Source: Branchipolynoe longqiensis (Eukaryota > Annelida > Polychaeta > Phyllodocida > Polynoidae). From it: a DNA stretch of 64,000 nucleotides. Both the position numbers and the translations under genes were made by a program. Within the stretch, counting starts at the first letter, position 1. Every line of letters begins with the position of its first letter. A model generated the notes under the pieces. That model was not told the origin of the DNA, made no database searches, and worked only from the letters and a program-made list of their open reading frames with translations. Positions 44,901 through 59,900 of this stretch are shown here, piece by piece. The DNA lies in assembly GCA_030323885.1 (NCBI GenBank), contig CM059190.1:85738709-85802708 (forward strand), written 5' to 3'.

Positions 44901-47900
44901 ATAAACGAGTCACTTCCAGTGATGTTTTCATATAATTTCAAGGAATTATTTGTGGTGTGTTGAAACCCAACACAAATAGATAGCGTGACTAAAGTAACAT
45001 AGTAATAGTCAATTGTGATGACGATTTGGGGAAACATTAGTAGTGGGTAGATATTAAAACAATTGGCAGCAGAGTTGGGAGAAAAGAAGCAGACGCGCAC
45101 CGATCTGTTGGTGTCCAAGTTACAGTGGCGCCACCTGGCTTGTGTTAGGTGTGTTACTGGGTACTCCAAAAGCAGGGAGACACGCGGGGGTGGCTCCACC
45201 TAGAGGGACGCAGGGGGAAACACTAAGTGTCGTCAGGCACTCGATGCAGCAGCGCCGCCTTGGCAAACAACGGGCACCAACCGAACTAAACCGGTCTAGT
45301 TCCGTCTGAGCCCGCCAGGCGCTGCGCCTGGGTGTACCTGGGTGGAGGAAGAGGAGGTTGTGCTCATGGTGCTCTGGCGGACGTAGCTGGAGGAGCCGCT
45401 GGAGTCCTCCTGCACCGAGGACTGGAACTCCTGGCGCGCGTGCTGGGCAACAAAGGTGTCACCGTCCCAGCCTGCACTGCGCGACTCGGACACCTCGTGC
45501 TGGTTCTGTGGGGGGCGGGGGGAGGGGGTGCATGTTGGAAGCGCGAAAAGTGTGTGTGTGTGGGGGGGGGGGGGAAGTGGGCGAGAGAGAACAAGAGAGA
45601 AACCAAGCGTGAGTCAGCAATTTATTGTTAATGTAAGAAGTGACACTGCCACAGGTGTGTGATGTCAATGATAACGCAATGCACTGTGCGCCATATTGTC
45701 ATTTGTGGAAGCATGGTTGTAATGGCATTAATAGGGAATGCTGGGGCTGGGTCTTAATAATTAATACCGAGTCTTAATTATTAAGAAGATTTTTCTTAAA
45801 CGTGTTTTTACCAATTACCAATTAAGTTAATTGGCAAATGAGAGATGTTGCGAGGATGAATTTGAGATGATACTTTGTGGTGACATCAGCAATTTGAAAA
45901 CATGGGCAGTGAGCAGGGAGCAACATTAAGACTAACAACTTTCAGGGGACCAACATTTAATTGATTTCACGGACTGGATTTATTTCTAACCATTCTTTAC
46001 TTGAGGGGACTGCTGCCTGTCATTCGAAGGGGCCATTGAGGTGATCACCAAGAAAGCCCATTTTCTTTATCTTTCCCCTTTCTTTAAATACTTGTTCTTC
46101 AGTACATCAGGATATAATTTAGCCAAACCGTACAAATATGAATAAAAAGCTACAAATTTGAAGGTTATGGTGAAGTGAGAGAAGGGACTGAAGAAAGTGA
46201 AGATTAGTTAAACCCCCTTCCCTTTCCCTTTCCCGCCTCCCAGAATATATGTCTTCTGAACATAAAAGTATGCATGGCTTGTTTTTCAAAATTAAATCGA
46301 AGTCAATTAATGAAGCAGTTGTGTCCAAGAGAATGATGTGTGTGTGCGTATGTATGTGGAAGTATTATTCAATGTGTGTATTGGGACGGAGGCTAGTAGT
46401 CTAAGAAATAAGTTACGATGTACAATTGCGGGTACTTTGAAATTAAATTAAAATATCACAGTAGGAAAATCAATTCATGACTGCTGGCAGCGACAATGAA
46501 CAAGATTAATTTCAATGACAATAATCAATGACAGATAACAATCAGTAATGACACATCAATTATCAATGACAGACAGCGATCACAGACTCAACAATGATCA
46601 ATGACAGACAACAATCATCAAGGACAGCCATCACCAATGACAGACAGCAATGAGCAAGGACAGACAGCAATAATCAATGACAAATAGATATGATTGATGA
46701 CAGCAATGAGCAATGACACCGCAATAAACAATGACAAATATATATGTTCAATGACAGACAGCAATGACAGCCATGATCGATGACATACAGAAATGAGTAA
46801 TGACAGACAAATGATCAATGAGTGACAGCAACCATCAATGACTGACAGCGATGATTAATGACAGACAGCAGTGCTAAATGAGAGACAGCAATAATCAGTG
46901 ACAAACTATGGTAATCAATGGCAGATAGCAAGCATCTATCATAGACATCATTGTTCAATGTCAGATGTCAAAGTTCAATGACAGATGTCACTGTTCAATG
47001 ACAGCCGTCACTGTTCAATGATAGACCATGATCAATGACACACAGTAAATCATCTCTGACAGACATTACTGTCCAATGACAGACATCAATGATCACTGAC
47101 ACCATGCTGATCAATAACAACCATTAATGACAGACAACCGTTAAGAATGACATATAGCAATGATCAATGACAGACAGGGATGATCAGTGACAGACAGTAG
47201 TCATCAATGACTGATAGCACTGACACATATGATCAATGACAGACAGCCATTATCAATGACAGATAGCAATGATAAATGACAGACAGGGATCATCAATGAC
47301 AAGACAGCAGTCATCAAAGGCTGACAGCAATGACACAGATATGATCAATGACAGACAGCAGTCATCAATGATTTTCAGCAATGACACAGATATGATCAAT
47401 GACAACAGATATGATCAATGACAGACAGCAATGACACAGATATGATCAATGATAGACAACAATCAGCAATGACTGACAGCAATGACACATATATGATCAA
47501 TGACAGACAGCAGTCATCAATGACTGACAGCGATGACACAAATATGATCAAGGCCAACAACAATAAGCAATGACTGACAGCAATGACACAGATATGATCA
47601 ATGACAGACAACAATCAGCAATAACAGGCATTACTGCTAAATGACTGACATCAATGACCAGTGACATACCATTGTATTCAATTACGGACAGCGATACTCA
47701 AGGACAAAAAGTCAGTGACACACCACAACGACAGACATTGAGGACAGAGAGCAATGATCACCAATGGAAAGCAAAGGCCTCCAATGGATAGTGATGAACT
47801 CTGCAACTTTCACCGAGCCCGCTGGTGAATGCCACATCGTCATCCAGTATGATACACAGAGACATGCCTTACAGCTAGGCATAATGTACAGCTTGGTGTG

Positions 47901-50900
47901 TAAGCCAAACAGAAAACTCCAGTGTCTGCTGGGGTAAAGAAATTAGACCAATAATCAGCTTCTGGAAAACAATCATCCACATTCCACGGTACTCCAGATG
48001 TTTTATTTCTTATTGAACCGGTAACAAATAAGGATTGGCATAATGGTGTCCATGACTACCCCCTCCATCGTCCTCCCAAAATAGCTATAGTCGGTGATTA
48101 TTATTATATATGCATGTGAGTTGAAAGAGTTAGTAGCTTTTGGCGTTGAAGCTGAATGTGGTTTTGGGGTCGGTTAACACGCACCTGTGGAATTAAAGCC
48201 CCAGTCACACTGTAGCTTACGACTGCTTGCGACCACTTTGTGACCACTTTAGACCAAACAACCCAGTCACCGGTGACCTTGTGACTGGCAACAATTTTGG
48301 TTGCAAGGTTTTTAGCGCAGTAGCTGCAACCTCCTTTTGATCACAAGGAGGTCAACGACCACTGAGGGACACTTTGCGACCACTTGCGTCCTCGTTGCGA
48401 GCAACTGTTTCATTATGGTTGCAAGTAGTTGCAAGTAGTTGTAAGCAGTAGCGTGACTGGGGTATAATGATGCGCGCACAGCAGATTAGTGCAAAGCCAT
48501 GGTTAGGCGCTGCGAACTGCTGTTTACTAGTGAGCGACCTTAACTGCTAAGTGTCACCTCAGAACCAGGGGTCCCCTGGATGCCGCCCGGTAGTTTCCCA
48601 TCACGGCCCAGGGTAGCGTTCTTTGCGAAGATGCCATCAATGGCGGACACCTTGTTACCGTTCAGGTCATCCTGGGAGGTCTGCTGCTGGCCAAAACAAC
48701 ACCCACTATGACGGAAACCATGGCAACACGCAACACACAGACAAGACACACGCACACCAGCGGACCAGTTTACGCAGAAGTCTCCCAGGTGAGATGGTTG
48801 GAGATGATTTTGGGGGTGATACATTAGTTGATTAACCAGGAGAAATTTCAATCGGGGACAATTGGTTTTCCTCAGCCACTGCTACTTGCCCTATCCTAGT
48901 AATGCCGAGCGCCAGGCTAGGTAGTGATAAGTATCAATTTTTAAGTCATTGGTTTGACTCGGCTAGGGTTCGAACCCAGGAGGTTCGAACCCAGGAGGTT
49001 CGAAACCCAGGACCTACCAGAATGGAAGTAGGACGCTCAACTCATTCGGCCATCACGTCTGGTCAATATGATTGATATTGAATTTTGAAAATATTTAAAA
49101 TAACTAAGCAAGGCTTCAGAATGGCAGACACCTGGGAGGTGTGTAACCTTCAGGCAATACAATACACTCTTGGGGCACCTTTTTGTTAGCTTCATAAATT
49201 TATTATAGCTTTTAAGAGTTTAAAAGAATTAAATACAATTTTTGATTATTTAGTTTTTCTTGAATGCTATGCTTGTTTTAAACAGTGCTACATTGGAGTA
49301 GGCCACTGCAGTGTGGGCAATTCAGGTAAAGTGACGTCACACTGAGGGCAAACCGGGCCGGGCCACTGGGTGCTTCAGTAGTAAGACATGGTTAGCAAAG
49401 AAAACAAGTAACTCAGATACAACAAAGACAGGCGCAATCAACACGACAAACAGAACAGCTTATAATTACGTTAAAGTATAGACGCTATTTATTATTATTA
49501 TTATTATTATGGAAAATGCATTATCAGCTATTGGGATATAAGTAAACAAAACCATAGAATATCTATCAACTCAAAAACAGGCTAGAAGCACAATTATTAT
49601 ACATCAATGAGAATCGAATTCCCATTTATATATAATCGGCTATTTAATACAGGAACAGAACTAGAATGCCATGTTATGAATGAACTGTGAGATACAGAAA
49701 TAAGTCATAGAAGCAATGCATGTCAAGCCTAGTCACATAATTGCTACTTCAAAGAGGGCAGTATCAGTTGATGTTGCATGACCATTAATATTTCAGGATT
49801 AAATTTTTAGCAAACTTAACTAGATTTATCCATAATTGTTAGTGATTAGAGTGCATCGCCTATATACACAAGTCCCTCTTAAATAGATGTGTGCAATATT
49901 GGATTCTCGTATCCTAATTTGGGGGTTTCAATGGAAACAATTCATTTGACACCCTCTAAAAGGTGCGCAGATTGAAGGGGAAAAAAGAAAAAAAAGAAAA
50001 AAAAAGGAAGGAAGGAAGGGAAAAAAAGAAGAAAAGGGCTTGAATAATAGTTTTGTTCCCTATTTTCGATTGTTTAAACATGAAGAAGTTCCAAGTCATC
50101 GCTCAAACAGAAAGTTTGTAGACGGGCCTTGACTTATCGGTAGCGAACACAGCAGAGCCTTGATTTAAGTGTTTGACCTGAGCAGCTCGTGGTGGTTTAG
50201 GGGGCGCGACATCCTCAGGCACATAACCCGAACCCGCAAAACCTCCGCAAGATGGATCCAAGCCCCGCACACCCTGCTGGAGAATCATCGTTTCAAACCT
50301 TAGGTGATTTCACATCATTAATTCATTTTTTTAAGTAATTTCTTTTTAAATGGATCGCTTAAAATGAAAATAAATTGTTATTTTTCATTTTTTTTAAATA
50401 TATGATTTTCCCTCCATAAAGTTATTCTCGTCGGGAATCTCTCTTGAAAGAGCTTGATTGGAGAGAATGAGGGGAAGAGAGAGAGGAAGCGAGGGGAGAG
50501 GTAGAGAGGGTAGAAAAGGGAGAGCGGGGGTGGGGAGAAGGGGAGAGGGAGGGAGAGAAGGGGATAGGAAGAGAGACATGGGAACATGGACAGGGACAGG
50601 GAGATGGAGAGGGAGAGCGGGAGAGAAGGAGAGAGGCAGAGAGAAGAGAGAAGAAAAATAGGTAATAATTCTGGCTCTTTTATTTTTTAAAGTTCAATAT
50701 CAGGAGTTCAATATCAGGTCCCACTCTAAATTGTTCTCATGCAATTCTAGGAATATTTAAAGGCACCTGTGTTTCATAGAACATTACTGCACATACGTTA
50801 CATTTGATATGGGGGAGGGGGCCTTCTATTCGATCGAATGTAAATCAGTAAATGTACAATAAATACGATTCTAAGTACTTGTTGACAACAAAATAGTCGG

Positions 50901-53900
50901 TGAGTGAAGGTATTTCAAATGGATCTAAGCTGAATACTGGAGTCCATTTGAAATCACTCCGCCCACCAACCCACTCCTGTTATAAATGTATCCCTAGACA
51001 CGTAAAACAAGGCCTTTCTGACATAGAATATCTGAGCAATGGGTTCTGGTTTTAACCATTTGGATGAGATGAAAAGCTAAATGAAGTATATATACTTCTA
51101 ATGAAGTATATAATTCTATACTTAAATGCCCTTTCTTAAAAGCTAACTAAATGCTAACCTATACACGCCTAATTAGAGCAACATATACATTGCTGTGATC
51201 AATAATAACTATAATAGAGGTAAAGCGAAATGTATTCCTATAGTAATATCTTAAACAACTAATGATGTATATCTATTCCAAAGTATGCTCATAGCCTAGA
51301 AATCTTTGCAGCAACAGAACAATCCTAGGATATTTAATAGTACTTGCCGACGAAGTATAGAGAAAGAAAACTGGTCACTTCCAAGAAAACTAGATAAAAA
51401 GGATTTCTAACAGGCTCTTTACCAGACTGACTTCTTACAATAGATTCGTGATGCAAAATTTAACTTAAAGTGCATGGCAAATATTTTCACTTGTTCAAAC
51501 TTAAATGTTAAGTACCCCCCCCCCCATCTTATCAACACCCCCCTGCCACTTCCCTTACCCCCCCCCCCCCCCCTTGTGGTCGGGTTCAAACTTATCTACT
51601 TGACACTTGATCTCAACTGGCTTATCGCTATGCTTGTGTTGGCATGGCGCTTCTTAGGTGCTAATCGTTACATTCTTCAGTCCAAGCTGCTGCTGGTGCT
51701 GCTGGTGCCTGTGGGGTAGGGTGCTGTACCCGCCTCCGTGCACACACCTCTCCCGTCCCGGGCTGGACCCCGGCGTGTGCCGGGTGTGTGGCTTATGGGG
51801 CAGGGTACTGTATGACCCGGAGCCCCTGTGGTATTGCTGGCCCGGTCCACCCTGGCCACCCTGGTGATCTAGGTAACCCTGCTGACCAAACTGTTACAAA
51901 AACAAACACAATTAAAAATTGACCATTCCTGGCGTCCCTTCTTTCTTTTTAGCACTATCCTAATATTTAAGACCCCTTTCCACACCCACACCCCAAAATA
52001 ATCCTCAAATTAAAAGGTTTTTAAAGAAAAGAATAAAGCGGAAAATCTTACATTGGATAAATTTGCCACCGTTCTACAGTACCTATAAATCTTTCAGGGG
52101 CTGTCTGTATTTTCTCGAAAACAAATCGGAGATCTTTCTCTCTAATTATTGATAACAGATGCTATGTGTGGTGTTGTCTGCATGTGTAAGTGTGTGTGTG
52201 GTGTGGTATGCGTGTGTGTGTGTACACGACTGGATGAGTAATTTCGACAATGACAATGATTGGAATCTAATTGTTTTCCTAAATAATCTAAAAATCTAAC
52301 TGTCACCATCGTATTTGAATTATTTATATATAAACATTGAATTATTTTTATATATATAGGATATATATATATATAGGAAGAAAATATGGCTGAATATATC
52401 ACTAACACTGGTTTATATAAATAGGGAACATAGCTTGAGGATACAAATGAGATAAATTCGGGGTGGGGGATGGGGGTGGGAGGGGAGCTAAAATTAAACT
52501 AAGGGAGTCCATTAGCATATGCTAGGGCAGGTAGCTGAGGAAATGCTTGGAGCATAGCCACACTGGTTAGGTGCATTGCCTCCTTACAAGGCATTGAGTC
52601 CAGCCAAGCTAGCACAGCCATACGAGTTAGAAACTAGTCACTAACACTTGACTCCTTATGCCTAGCGTTAACCATATCTAGGCTCTGACAGGCTGGTTGG
52701 TTGTTGGAGTTTTACATCCTGGCAACATCTAAGGTCATATCAGGGGACGGTACCGACTTGTGACAGTGCACACTCATGGTGACTTTATAATGCTGCCCCA
52801 CTGGGAGACCAGGCCATAGGCACCATGAGCTGATATCCAACTTAGTCACATTATCCTGACACTGCGCCAATCAGTCATTGCCCTATCCTAATAACTCCGA
52901 GTGCCCGGCTAGGAAGCGACAAGTATAAATTTGTATGTCATTGGTTTGACTCTACCAGGGTTCGAACCCATGATTTAGAATCCCATGAACTACCAAAACG
53001 GACTCTAACAGTCTGCGAAACACAGAGCCCAACTGTAACCACCAACAAACAGGTCGACCCACCTTCTTCGGTTCTGCACTGCACACCCTCCTATCTCAGG
53101 CAAGTGTTGCCAGGCAACTAACAAAAACTGCGATGTTTAGGACTAAGCGCATATGGGGCGCATTTCACTGGTGCCCGTTTTCGGCAACTGTTGTCAGCCA
53201 ATTAGCAAATTGAATATGGCCTAAAGTTGAGCTATAGTAGGTTGTCTTATTCCTCCCACCCCCACACACACCCCTCCCAACATCACCCTAGAGCAAGGCC
53301 AAATTTGATTGGTTAGTTAGTGCTTGTAACCGACTTTTGTCCAAAGTTGAAAAAAAAAACACCCACCCACCTCCCCTGGCCATGATGAATTGAAATGAGG
53401 CCTTCTTGCGGAGTCTGCAGGTTTTTCAGTTATGCCAATCATGGTTATTATAGTCTGCACACACAAAACACAATGCCAATCAACTGTTTTTTGTTTGCTT
53501 CCGCCTTCCCATCCCCCTAACCCCTTTTAAAGACAAAAAATCAGATGTGTATGTGTGTGTGTGGGGGGGGGGGTTAATGTATGCGTATAGCTTCAACTGG
53601 GCAAGTTAACTTGAACCATAGCTTCAACAGTTCTGGACAGATTAATTTAAATCCGGTCTGTTGAGCAGCATCGAGTCAATCAATGCGTATTGGTTAACGC
53701 CAGGCATGACACCGCAGCCAGCCAGACCATATCTGCATAGCGGGGTACTTATAATTTATTCACCTATTCATGTGCGGATCTAAAAAAATGGCGCTTGGCA
53801 TTGCAACCTCAGCGGGGTTTTATTTACTTTTAACGCTTTCCTAGCAAACAGTCTGACCTGTGAAATTGGCACTTTGGTTTGGGACCTGTAGCGAGGGAAG

Positions 53901-56900
53901 GTTCCGCTAAGCCGGTGGTCAGAAAACTGCCCCTGCATGGGCGATGTCTGACCCTGCTTCGATACGTCCTGCACGTCATATTGCTGTGTACAAGGGAGGG
54001 CAGCTTCACTTGAAGGTCACGTGGTTAACTATGGACTTCTAACATGGCAACAACACCCCGTAACGGGGATGTTACTGATCTACTGATATACACAGTGGCC
54101 TATGTACATGAATACAAGGCTCAATTGTTGTGGACTACCACTTCCATGTGTACATACGTATATATATAGTATAGGTATACGAATCTTACCTGGGTACAGA
54201 TGATGGATAACTGATGTTTCCCCGAGGTACTAGCCTCAGATAGTCGTGGGTCAGGGAGAAGGAAGCACATCCGGGTCCAGCAATCTTTTAGGTACTTTAT
54301 AGGATAACAAATTATCTTAGTATTATATGGATACTTTAGTGTTTTCGTTTTGGCACCAGCAAAACGTGATAGGCATGGTAGGGTAGGGTCTCATGAAAAT
54401 ATTAGATATGAATTCACCAGCCACATGTAGTGCTGGTTCTATGATGCCTTTTTCACAAAATTTAAGGACCTGATTATCTAACACCTCGCGTTCTGAACCA
54501 TGAAATCGGTATGGGAAAGGTATGCTATTTTGAATAGGTTCCTCAATCAAGGGTATTCTTACTCCTTCCGCTAAACTAAGGATAGTAAAATTCTCTGTAA
54601 TCTTATTCCATTCTGGTAGGCAATTATTGAGGTTACGAGCTTTAAATATGCTTCCTGGTGTTTGCGTTGCCACTTCTATTTGTTCCCTGGGCAGGGGAAA
54701 TGGCTTCTGGGCATTGAACTCCCTCTTGAAGGGTCTGTTCCTGTCGTTCCAGCCAAACGACTGCCTTTGGCCCCTTCCTCTGGCCTGGAAGCTGAAGTTT
54801 GTTCCGAACCCGACTCCTCGTTGTCCGGTTCGATGGTTTTGAAAATCCTGCCTCGTCTTTTTTAAGCGGGAAGGATTTGTGTCTGCGGACTTCTTTTTGT
54901 CCGTTTCCATATGTTTCCCACACTTGGAACCGGTCTCCACTTGTTTGAACAAGTGCTGGAGTTGTCCATCATACATCTTAGTCTTGTCATGTGGCTTTCC
55001 CATAATGGGCTTGAGGGAAAAGAATAATGTATATTCCTTCCCGCCATTGTCAAAGACCTTCGATCTGGCTACCTCCTTGCCTGCATCTGTGCACACGGAG
55101 TGCGGATAGGTTTTGTAATAAACCAGTTTGAAGCGTACTGTACTCAATCTTGGCATTCTTCCGTGAGTGCGTGGCAGTGTGGAAGACCATTGGGCTTGAA
55201 GACATTTTCGAAACGTCTGTAAGACAGGAAATTGCTTGTCGCTGTCAGCACCGCAATTCCACCATTCATCTCCTCGAACAGCGATGAGAGTTTATTCTCA
55301 GCCATCATCCTGTTGGCTATAGGCGCGATGGCCGAGAGAGCCCAGAGTACCCCTTTGTGTACTGTGTGTAGAACCGTTTCTAACTTTTTCCGGTCCTCAC
55401 TTAGTTTGACATCTGAATCCATCTCTTTGATGGCAGATTCCGGGATCCCTTTGATCCAGGTGAATTCTCGGCTAACTTCATAATTACCTCAGCCAGCTTA
55501 AAGGTGTTGAAGTGCCACTGAATAGGTTTCCTCATCATCGTAGTAATATGAATCTTTTACGCCAAAGAAGTCAGAAGAAGAGGATTTGTTCTTCTTCCTC
55601 TTCTTGCTCTTCTTCACATGCGGCTTCTTTTTACGTGCCCTCATGTACTCATCCCCATCTGATGAGTGTGCCTTCCTCTTGTGCTTGTGTTTGCACGCAG
55701 ACACAACAACCTCCTCCTCTGACTCATTGTCTGACAATGCCTGATCTTCAGAAAGATCCTGCCAGTTGGATTTCTCTGAATCAAAAACTGGTTTCTTCCC
55801 TTTCCTGGTCGCCACTCTGGAGGGAAGCATCTCCTCCATCTTTTGTTTTACTAGACATGCAACTCATTCATCTAGGTCACCTGGGTCGGGCCCGGGCTCG
55901 GACCTCCCTCGCCTCATCGGAATCTCTTTGTTCCAGTGCCCTTTGCACCTGTGCTGGTGGTGAAGGTTCTTCACCTTCATTGAGCGCTCGAGGTGCCTCT
56001 GCCTTACTCTGCTTCATAGCCATGGCTCGGAATCTGTAAATAAAACCAAAAAGACCAATGGTTAGCCATATTTCGGGCTGAATATCACAGATAATTAGAG
56101 TATATTTATACTAGGTGTGTATCATGGCGCTAAAACCGTATTTAAAACATTTTTAACACAGGCGTGTGGTTAATAGAGTTGTAAGATGTTTGTTTGTTTG
56201 TTGTTGTTTTACGTCCTAGCAACATCTAAGGTCATATCAGGACGGGGAGTTGTAAGATGACGTATGTGAATCCAACCGTTCCAAACGAGGGGTAGAGAGA
56301 GACCAGTGTAGCAGTCCCTCCCAAACTCTCTGTCCTATAAACTTCTCCCACCTGTGGCTTTCTTCGCCAACAAGTTGAAGAAAATACTATAGAACTTGGA
56401 CGTACGCCTTATCGAAATACTTAATTGGGGAATCTTAAAGAAACCCAGGAATAAATCCTAGCGATGTAAATGGCTCCTGCCAAACATCTCTCCGTTTGGC
56501 AATGGCCGCCTTATAAGTAACCGAGCAATGGATACATTGTTCTAACGATCCTTAACAATATGATTGTAATTAAGCTGTAAAACAGTAATAAATTATGGAA
56601 AAATTAAAAAAACTTTGTATGTGAATGCTAACATGAACTAAACCAACGTATCCAGTTTGTAAGATACTAACTTTGTTGGTTTTGTAGTTAATGTAGAAAA
56701 ACTGCCAGAGCTCCTCACAAATGTCCTCCTGTTGCGAGTTGATTATGCTAATTGCTGGACCTGGATGTGCTTCCTTCTCCCTGGACTACGAGTAGCCAGA
56801 GGCGTAGTACCGAGGTAAAATATATATATATATGTGGGTCACTCTCCTGAAAACTGGCTAGAAGTGTCACATGGAGAGTTAAAATCTAATATTTTAATTT

Positions 56901-59900
56901 TTCACATTTTTTGTTGCAAATTAAACTGGAAATCTCCCCCTTGCATCTATGTCAAATATAAATTGACGAGATAAAAAATTAAGGTGTAGTTCATGATTAC
57001 GCTATGTCTTATGGTAGTATAACATGGGTTGCTCAGATGTAACACATGTTTAGAACACCACAGTCTGCTTAATAAAAATCTAAGCAGAATTAAATAATTT
57101 CATACTTAGAAGCATATTAATCATGGCATAATATACAGAAATATGTAGTACTTATATTGATGAAAAAAAGTAATTCCCAACCATGCTTTATTCACTGAAT
57201 AATTAGTGTACAATATTTGTGTGGCATCCAGACAATACTGGTTACATCTGTGACGGACATTTGTAATGTTATTTCTGAAGACATCAAATAAAAAAAAATT
57301 TTAATTTAAGCATGCATACATGTTAATAAATACTTCCTTTTTGATTTGGGAACTGTTTTGTTTGATATATCAATGCAATACAAGATGTTAATAAGGATTC
57401 AACCATGTCCCATATGTCATGTTACAAATGGCTGACTGTAAAATGGGGTTTTTTAGGTACAAAAAGAATTCATAACTAAATGGACCAAAGTTGCACAGTT
57501 TATTTGATTTCCCTTATTTCTTATATCAAATCTGAACATGAATATGAAAAGTATAAGGAAAAAAATAAGTAGGAATTTTTTTTATTGATGTTTTAAAATC
57601 CCATCCCATGCTGACCAGTTTTCAGGAGACCCATATATATAAAGGTTAATAAAAATAGAACATCCATGTAAGATGTACTGCAAAGCTATCCCTTATATTT
57701 ACATTAGGTATATATTGTTACTATTATTTATAAATATGGTGATTATGGATGACAAGAGATAAATATGCACCCAAATGATATATGTAGCTAACGTTAAAAA
57801 ATGTCAGTGGATGGGGGATTACTTAGATTTGATTAATTATATAATATATAATAATCTATATATAATATAAATATATAACCCAGATTGAACTAATAAATAA
57901 TAGAATAAAACTGGTAGATATGTTCTGGTTATTTAAATTCACACAATGAATTAAATTAGACGTATATTACCCTGATTAAACTGAATAAATAACATTTAAT
58001 TAGATTTTACATACAATAACAAATGCATTAAATACTACGTACATTACCCTGATTAAATTAAACAAATATGATATTTTTATTTTTCATCTGAATTAAACGC
58101 AAATGAAATACATTTGATTTATTTCACTTAAAAACTAATTAAATAGCACTTATATCGCCTAGATTAATTTCAATGACAATAGGCTATTTATTTACCTCCA
58201 TTAAACATATAAGGAATTAAATAAACAAGAATGCTACACTAATTCTTTTTTTTTTAATTCTTTAATTTCATATTACAATTAAGGTAAAGAATTTTAGTAA
58301 AGAATTTTGAATGGTAAATTAAGAAGAACAAAAATAGTGTTATTTATTTGTAATTATATCACGATACAACCAGCTGGCATGTGACTTAAGTGACTAAGGC
58401 ACTGAGGTTGTGAGTTAATGTGCCTAGGAAGCTGCTTATAGCTGGGACTCCCACCTCGGATACGGCTCTCTGCACCAGCCCAGGCCGCCCGCCCGGAGAC
58501 TTGTCGCGGTAAAGCCCGCCAGGCACCGGCGAGCCCTGAGGACCGTACTGTGGAGACAACAACATGCCACGCCCAGCTTCAGCTATAGGCGATTAACTGC
58601 AGCGTGGATGGGGGGGGGGGGGGGGGGGGGGGGAAGCTGAACACACCAAACTAGAGCTTCTACGGGGAGGACTGCACGGGGTGATGAGCGTTCAGCAAAA
58701 ACTTGGCATATATTATATATTATATATACTTTATATATTTAATATATTATATATATGCTATATATATTATATATATTTAATATATATATTATATATAATA
58801 TATATAATAGATACATATAGATTATATTTTATATAATATATCCATTGTATATATTCTATTCTATGTATAATACATATAATATATATTATACATATTAAAT
58901 AGATATACATCATTAATCTTTAAATGTATATAGTTCAATTTTAAAAGATTTGAAACAATCATTAATGTCAGCATGGAATCAATCACCATTACGCTGCCCT
59001 TGAAGCATCTCCTTAAGGTTCCCTTAAATAACTATTGATTGTGGATGTGGGGACCTAAATATAGGACACTCCGAACTAAGGCCATATTTCTTTCGCTACA
59101 GGGGTAAAAGCCACCTAGCAGGCAGCATCGTTCATAGAAAGCAACAACAATGCGCACTATCTTTTATCCCTGCCCATGAGCACCCTTTTAGTTACTCTCA
59201 CAACACCGTCTCTCTGACAGGGCTGGTAAGCAATGCATTGGAAAAAAGTGTCGCCAGGCTGGGCTATGGAAACACCCACATGATTTTGCAATCTAATATG
59301 CTAAATATATTGTTCAAATGATTATTTATCCTAAGCAGCTACTTTTGGTGTCAATAATTTATGAAATCCTGTAGAATAATAGACATTAATAGTTCAATCG
59401 GGAGCTTACTCTGGGCGCCATCTTGCTCTTTTTTTTGCATTCTCTCCCAATTTCTCAACTCAATGCTAATATGGATCAATACTGCATGCTGGAACCACCA
59501 CCTGCACAACTTGTTTATAGCTAATTCCTACTGAAGCAGTTTCTGCATGGATTTAGGCGGGGTTTTATTTTAATTCACGCATACTCGATAGAGAGGTGAA
59601 TCTTTTATCTCGCCGACTTGGCGCTTAAAGACCCAGACCTGAGAGTCGGGAGGGCCAGTTGAGGATCTGTGTCCCAGCCGGCTCCCTGCGAACTGCCCGT
59701 ACATTCGCTTAGACACTGTCCGCAGAGCCTCCTCTGAGAAATCAAACTGCTGAATCAGCAATAAGCAAAATGGTCAGTATTTAGCCACCATCAACTAGGA
59801 ACTACTTTTTCTTAGTTTAAAAAGACATAAATCTTTTCCCATAAAAACTAACAAATCTGTTCCCATACAGCTTAGTACAATTATTCTATATTTTACTTTA

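Noticed and set aside
54879..56039. Plus-strand frames across the DIRS-like region
   Set aside because: Antisense shadows; the minus strand gives the recognisable gag-like and reverse-transcriptase-like sequence.
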